Assembly: GCF_026191675.1 (NCBI RefSeq)
Contig: NZ_JAKRRY010000002.1
Coordinates: forward strand, 306,491-370,490
Direction of reading: 5' to 3'
DNA from: Vibrio qingdaonensis
Lineage (GTDB): Bacteria; Pseudomonadota; Gammaproteobacteria; Enterobacterales; Vibrionaceae
DNA: 64,000 bases
In this document: positions 60,760 through 64,000 of the stretch, piece after piece
Layout: each line of letters starts with the position of its first letter
Numbering within the stretch: the first letter of the stretch is position 1
Program-made: the position numbers and the translations under genes
The notes under the pieces: model-generated
What the model was told of the DNA's origin: nothing
The model's database searches: none
What the model saw: the letters and a program-made list of their open reading frames with translations, nothing else

Positions 60760-61758
60760 ATGAAATTCAATCAGTTACTGAATAGAAACCAGAGACGCTG
60801 GCGCAATTTAATTATTGCTATGAGTAGCGTCTTGCTAGGTTGTGCTTTTCTTCACCTTTCAGTGGGTGAAATCTTAATTAATCCCTTTTCTCCTAATAGT
60901 GCACTAGAGTCACGGTTACTGTATGACTTAAGGATGCCCCGTTTACTTGCTGCTGCGGCTATTGGTGCTGCGTTGGCACTTTCTGGTGCCGCTTTGCAAG
61001 TGCTGCTGGGTAACGTGCTTGCTGAGCCCGGTGTACTGGGTATTTCCGGTGGCGCTAGCCTAGGCATGGTTTTGGTGCTGTTTCTATTACCAGTGGCTGC
61101 AACCCCCTTAGCGTTCATGTTGGCCGGGGTGGGAGGGGCGTTATGTTTTACGTTGCTTCTGGTGGGCATGGCGCGCGCCATGCGTTTAACGACCACTCGC
61201 CTGTTATTGGTTGGGGTTGCACTGGGCATTTTATCGAGTGCTGTCGTGACATGGGCTTTTTATTTTAGTGATGACTTAAGTATTCGTCAGTTAATGTACT
61301 GGCTGATGGGCAGCGTAGGGGGTGTCAGTTGGTATCAGCACAGCCTGACACTGATTATGATTCCGGTCGCAGTATGGTTATGCTCAAAAGGGTCAGTGCT
61401 TGATAAACTTATGGTGGGCGAAGTCCATGCGCAGCAACTGGGTGTTGATGTACACCGAATTCGCTGGCAACTCATTCTTGCCGTCTCACTTTTGGTGGGT
61501 GGTTCGGTGGCGTTAGGAGGAGTGATCAGCTTTGTTGGTCTTGTTATCCCTCATCTGCTTCGGCTGGCTTTCGGGACGGAGAACCGTTATCTCTTGCCGC
61601 TGTCTGCGGTATCCGGTGCGGCGTTATTAGTGGTTTCAGACATATTAGCTCGCACTGTGCTTGATTCTGCTGAACTTCCCGTTGGCGTGATGACGACGAC
61701 TATTGGTGCGCCTGTGTTTATTTGGATGTTGGTAAAGAGTCATGATACAGGTTCATAA
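60760..61758 (+). CDS. btuC: Vitamin B12 ABC transporter permease
   Basis: Inner-membrane channel subunit for cobalamin import from the periplasm. 332 residues with about ten membrane helices, FecCD family. Signatures: '[20 protein letters not shown]', '[19 protein letters not shown]', '[20 protein letters not shown]' (coupling region) and '[19 protein letters not shown]'. Its end overlaps btuD by 17 nt. The assignment to B12 rather than siderophore rests on the BtuD similarity and on cobTSUC nearby. No btuF binding-protein gene is present in the window. Confidence 0.9.
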   Translation: MKFNQLLNRNQRRWRNLIIAMSSVLLGCAFLHLSVGEILINPFSPNSALESRLLYDLRMPRLLAAAAIGAALALSGAALQVLLGNVLAEPGVLGISGGASLGMVLVLFLLPVAATPLAFMLAGVGGALCFTLLLVGMARAMRLTTTRLLLVGVALGILSSAVVTWAFYFSDDLSIRQLMYWLMGSVGGVSWYQHSLTLIMIPVAVWLCSKGSVLDKLMVGEVHAQQLGVDVHRIRWQLILAVSLLVGGSVALGGVISFVGLVIPHLLRLAFGTENRYLLPLSAVSGAALLVVSDILARTVLDSAELPVGVMTTTIGAPVFIWMLVKSHDTGS

Positions 61759-62497
61759 TTTAGCGGTGGGCACGCGTTTATTACCGTTATCGGTGAGGAT
61801 TCCTCAAGGTAAAGTCACGCACGTCATTGGCCCTAATGGCAGTGGTAAAAGCACCTTTTTATCAGCATTAGCGGGCGTACTCAGTGCAGAAGGAGAGGCC
61901 GTAATCGATGATGTCTCAATGGCGACGTTATCATTGGCAGATTTATCCTTACTACGAGCCTATTTAAATCAATCGTCACGTCCGGCTTTTAATATGCCGG
62001 TTTATCAATATTTGTCGCTCTCCATTCCAAGTTGTGCCACCTCAAGTGCTGCGATCAACGCAGCGGTAGAAGAGATCACTCAGTTGTTAAACTTAACGTC
62101 AATGCTAACTCGAACCGTTCATCACTTGTCTGGCGGTGAATGGCAACGAGTGAGGTTAGCGGCGTGTTGTTTACAGATTTGGAAGCCCATCAACCCCTTT
62201 GCCAAGCTACTGATCCTTGATGAACCTTCAGCACCGCTTGATGTAGGCCAAGAAAAATATCTGCACGAAATGATCGCGCGGATTACCCAACAGGGTACCG
62301 CGGTCGTCGTCGCCAACCACGATCTGAACGTGACGCTAAAGCGAGCTGATCACGTCGTTATGCTCAACAACGGCGTGTTGGTACAGCAAGGCGATAGCCG
62401 CAGTGTATTGACGGAAGAGAACGTGAGTGACGTTTATTCAACCCGAGTGCAGCGAGTTACGATTAATCAACGGGATTATTTACTTTTTGATGAGTGA
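61742..62497 (+). CDS. btuD: Vitamin B12 ABC transporter ATPase
   Basis: ATPase subunit driving cobalamin import with BtuC. 251 residues. Walker A 'GPNGSGKST', Q-loop '[19 protein letters not shown]', ABC signature '[14 protein letters not shown]' (as in E. coli BtuD), Walker B '[13 protein letters not shown]' and H-loop '[14 protein letters not shown]' are all present. The C-terminus '[15 protein letters not shown]' resembles the BtuD end. The ATG start lies within btuC, so translation is coupled. Confidence 0.93.
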   Translation: MIQVHNLAVGTRLLPLSVRIPQGKVTHVIGPNGSGKSTFLSALAGVLSAEGEAVIDDVSMATLSLADLSLLRAYLNQSSRPAFNMPVYQYLSLSIPSCATSSAAINAAVEEITQLLNLTSMLTRTVHHLSGGEWQRVRLAACCLQIWKPINPFAKLLILDEPSAPLDVGQEKYLHEMIARITQQGTAVVVANHDLNVTLKRADHVVMLNNGVLVQQGDSRSVLTEENVSDVYSTRVQRVTINQRDYLLFDE

Positions 62498-63526
62498 TGT
62501 GGTGACGAGATATTTTCTACGTTATGCGTGGCTTATATAGGTCAAACTTAGCCTCCCAACGATTTTTTGTCTAATTCAGGACAGCGTTCCAGAGGTGCTT
62601 AGCTCGAAGGTGTCATTTCTTACGCCTACTCTGGCTGGAATCTAGTTACAGTGAGTACAATACCTATTTTTACTTTTTCGATGACTGATTCCTATTTTGG
62701 TTAAGTTACTATTACCTGAAGGTTTATCTTCGTTACCGAACAGATTCTGTTGAAATTATCTCTCACCTGATTTATCTATTTGGAAATTTAGCGGTCAAAT
62801 GTTTTTTTGTAAACTCTTTTACCATGTAGTATCAATATTTCTTTTCCATTTTATTTTCAACTGGAACTTTGAGATGGTAATGAGAGGATATATTTGTGAT
62901 TTTTTATCCGTAACGGGATCAGCCTCTCAAAATAATATTCATTATTTCACCAATTGGCATGGAGGATATATAAGCTATTTTGAGTGGTGGTATTAATATT
63001 TCTATATTATTTGGAGAAGGGCGAATGACTTATCGTTAGCTGTCAATCAAACGTTAATTAATCGGCTGTTTTGGCAGTGGCGGATTTTTATGTCAGAGTT
63101 AATATTATGTTTAACTAAGGAGTTGAATTGATTATATATTTATTGACGTTGGAGTAGGGAGGGTTTCGCGTTATAAATGATTTTATGTAAATGAATGCAG
63201 ATAAGGGCTCGTTCTCAAAGCGTATTTTACAGGTTGAATTGAATATGTGTTATCTGACGTTAAGTTAGCCATTTACTTCTACTGATTATAATTCTGTTTT
63301 AACTGGTATTCGTGAGCGATTTTTACTCAACAAGGATAGCATTTTAAATATCGGTTGGTAGCGTCAGCTTTGATTGTTTGTGTAATGTCAAGCGAGTTGA
63401 TCGGTAAAGGAAAGACGAGCCTGACCTAACCCCATAGTTGATGACAAAGTAGCAGAATGGCGAGCTTAAGAAGTTGTTTTGGCAGTAAATTACCATCTTT
63501 AGTTTTAATAGTAGGCAGTGTTTTTT
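62498..63526. other. 1-kb AT-rich region with no supportable gene
   Basis: I see no gene with domain-like sequence on either strand, no tRNA and no known riboswitch. A 65-codon plus-strand frame at 62799-62996 is rich in Phe, Tyr and Trp and has no ribosome-binding site; I regard it as chance. Base composition is more AT-rich than the cobalamin genes to the left, suggesting a boundary with acquired DNA or a long regulatory region for the surface lipoprotein that follows. Confidence 0.5.
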
Positions 63527-64000
63527 ATGGATAAAGTTCTTAAAGTGTTATTAGTACTAATAGTGTTACCTCTATCGGTGCTATTAGCAGGCTGCGATTC
63601 AGGAGGTGAATTCTCTGAGTCAACAATAAAACTAGAACGGATAGATATTACAGCTTCATTACCAACAACGCGAGGCGTGAGTGAGCTGACGCTTGCGGCA
63701 GGTAATAAGCAATATTTCGAGGCTGTTGGGTACTATTCTGATGGTTCATCTCACACATTAACGGATTTAAGTGTAAGTGATTGGTTTACCAGTGATCAGA
63801 ATGTGGGATATTTTGATACCAGAGGCATATTAACTGGAGGGGATATACCTGGTCCGGTGACTGTTTATGTCTTTAAGGACGGGATTACCAGCAATACAGT
63901 GACTGTTAATGTGAGTGCAGCGGTGATTACTGATATTACCGTCACGCCTTCGTTGGTAAATATAGCGAAAGGTCAAACTCAGCAGTTGGTAGCGATGGCA
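63527..64000 (+). CDS. Lipoprotein with bacterial Ig-like (Big_2) repeats, partial
   Basis: Runs off the window end: 158 codons are present and open. The N-terminus is a signal peptide ('VLLVLIVLPLSVLLAGC') with lipobox LAGC, giving an acylated surface or periplasmic protein. The mature part shows Ig-like strands: 'LERIDITASLPTT', 'KQYFEAVGYYSDGSSHTLTD', 'NVGYFDTRGILTGG', then the start of the next unit 'VITDITVTPSLVNIAKGQTQ'. This is the ~85-90-residue periodicity of Big_2 domains. Such proteins are often long adhesins or surface proteins. The ATG at 63527 has only a distant AGG; no other start explains the signal peptide. Confidence 0.85.
   Translation, partial: MDKVLKVLLVLIVLPLSVLLAGCDSGGEFSESTIKLERIDITASLPTTRGVSELTLAAGNKQYFEAVGYYSDGSSHTLTDLSVSDWFTSDQNVGYFDTRGILTGGDIPGPVTVYVFKDGITSNTVTVNVSAAVITDITVTPSLVNIAKGQTQQLVAMA

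Noticed and set aside
62799..62996. 65-codon ORF rich in Phe/Tyr/Trp in the AT-rich gap
   Set aside because: No ribosome-binding site, no recognisable motif, and the composition is what AT-rich DNA gives by chance.
63227..63526. Cyclic di-GMP (GEMM) riboswitch before the Ig-like lipoprotein
   Set aside because: The conserved GEMM core (GGGCAAACC... / ACGCAAAGCCTCC...) was looked for and is not there.
1..64000. CRISPR arrays, integrons or insertion sequences
   Set aside because: The tandem repeats found have no unique spacers, and no cas, integrase or transposase motif or IS-type terminal repeat was seen.

Overview
The window is a stretch of chromosome from a gammaproteobacterium, most probably a Vibrio or close relative (Vibrionaceae). 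The basis is protein content: a GlpR with the enterobacterial/vibrio TTG start, TyrR, RimJ, TcyP, TrhO, PsuK/PsuG, CobTSUC, BtuCD, an RpoS-like second sigma factor of the RpoQ/RpoX type, and a DUF2947 protein. Base composition is mid-range with short AT-rich islands. I see no rRNA, tRNA, insertion sequence, phage or CRISPR array. The window opens just before the end of a cardiolipin synthase and stops inside a lipoprotein gene with bacterial Ig-like repeats.

Layout. 0.1-6.3 kb: cardiolipin synthase, a sodium:amino-acid symporter, an RluA-type pseudouridine synthase, an rRNA-methyltransferase-like protein, a META-domain lipoprotein and a DUF1289 protein. 6.6-12.5 kb: signalling genes (receiver-CheX-like protein translationally coupled to a PAS-GGDEF cyclase; an HD-GYP phosphodiesterase), an MFS carrier, and an acyl-CoA desaturase behind two FabR-like operators. 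12.7-20.2 kb: pseudouridine catabolism (psuK-psuG), a HAD phosphatase, and the glycerol-3-phosphate regulon glpR / glpK <> glpD with three GlpR-like operators. 20-31 kb: a periplasmic phosphatase/phosphodiesterase, a DMT exporter, STAS protein, TyrR, RimJ, an HD nucleotidase-like protein, DUF2947, and a three-gene unit of DASS carboxylate transporter, cyclic-nucleotide-binding-domain histidine kinase and response regulator. 31-37.8 kb: small accessory genes (OsmC, two GFA proteins, DUF805, DUF1801), a BLUF photoreceptor reading frame that has no ordinary start codon, and a DUF1800-DUF1501 pair. 38.1-40.8 kb: a 2.2-kb gene for a LysM / peptidoglycan-binding / lysozyme-like protein without signal peptide, overlapped by a gene for a small exported cysteine-containing protein. 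This has the architecture of an antibacterial effector with its periplasmic immunity protein. 41-50 kb: LysE exporter, TrhO, then a six-gene minus-strand efflux unit (FUSC pump, outer-membrane factor, DUF1656, HlyD adaptor, ion channel, AI-2E-family transporter). 50.4-54.4 kb: TcyP cystine symporter, an NAD(P)-binding protein, the RpoS-like sigma factor, and a small cysteine-rich protein. 54.5-62.5 kb: cobalamin assembly and uptake (cobT-cobS-cobU-cobC, btuC-btuD), with an M3 peptidase and astE between them. 62.5-64 kb: about 1 kb of AT-rich DNA, then the Ig-like lipoprotein.

A recurring oddity is short imperfect tandem duplication (units of 14-22 nt, 2-6 copies) placed exactly at gene junctions: across the rimJ stop and next start, after the DUF2947 stop, upstream of osmC, at the effector start, directly upstream of the FUSC start, upstream of the sigma factor, between the M3 peptidase and astE, and in the glpK-glpD intergenic region. 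A 15-nt version lies in frame inside cobU and adds a pentapeptide-repeat insert. These could be scars of one slippage process or could affect translation initiation.

Most assignments rest on remembered family motifs. No alignment or search was run.
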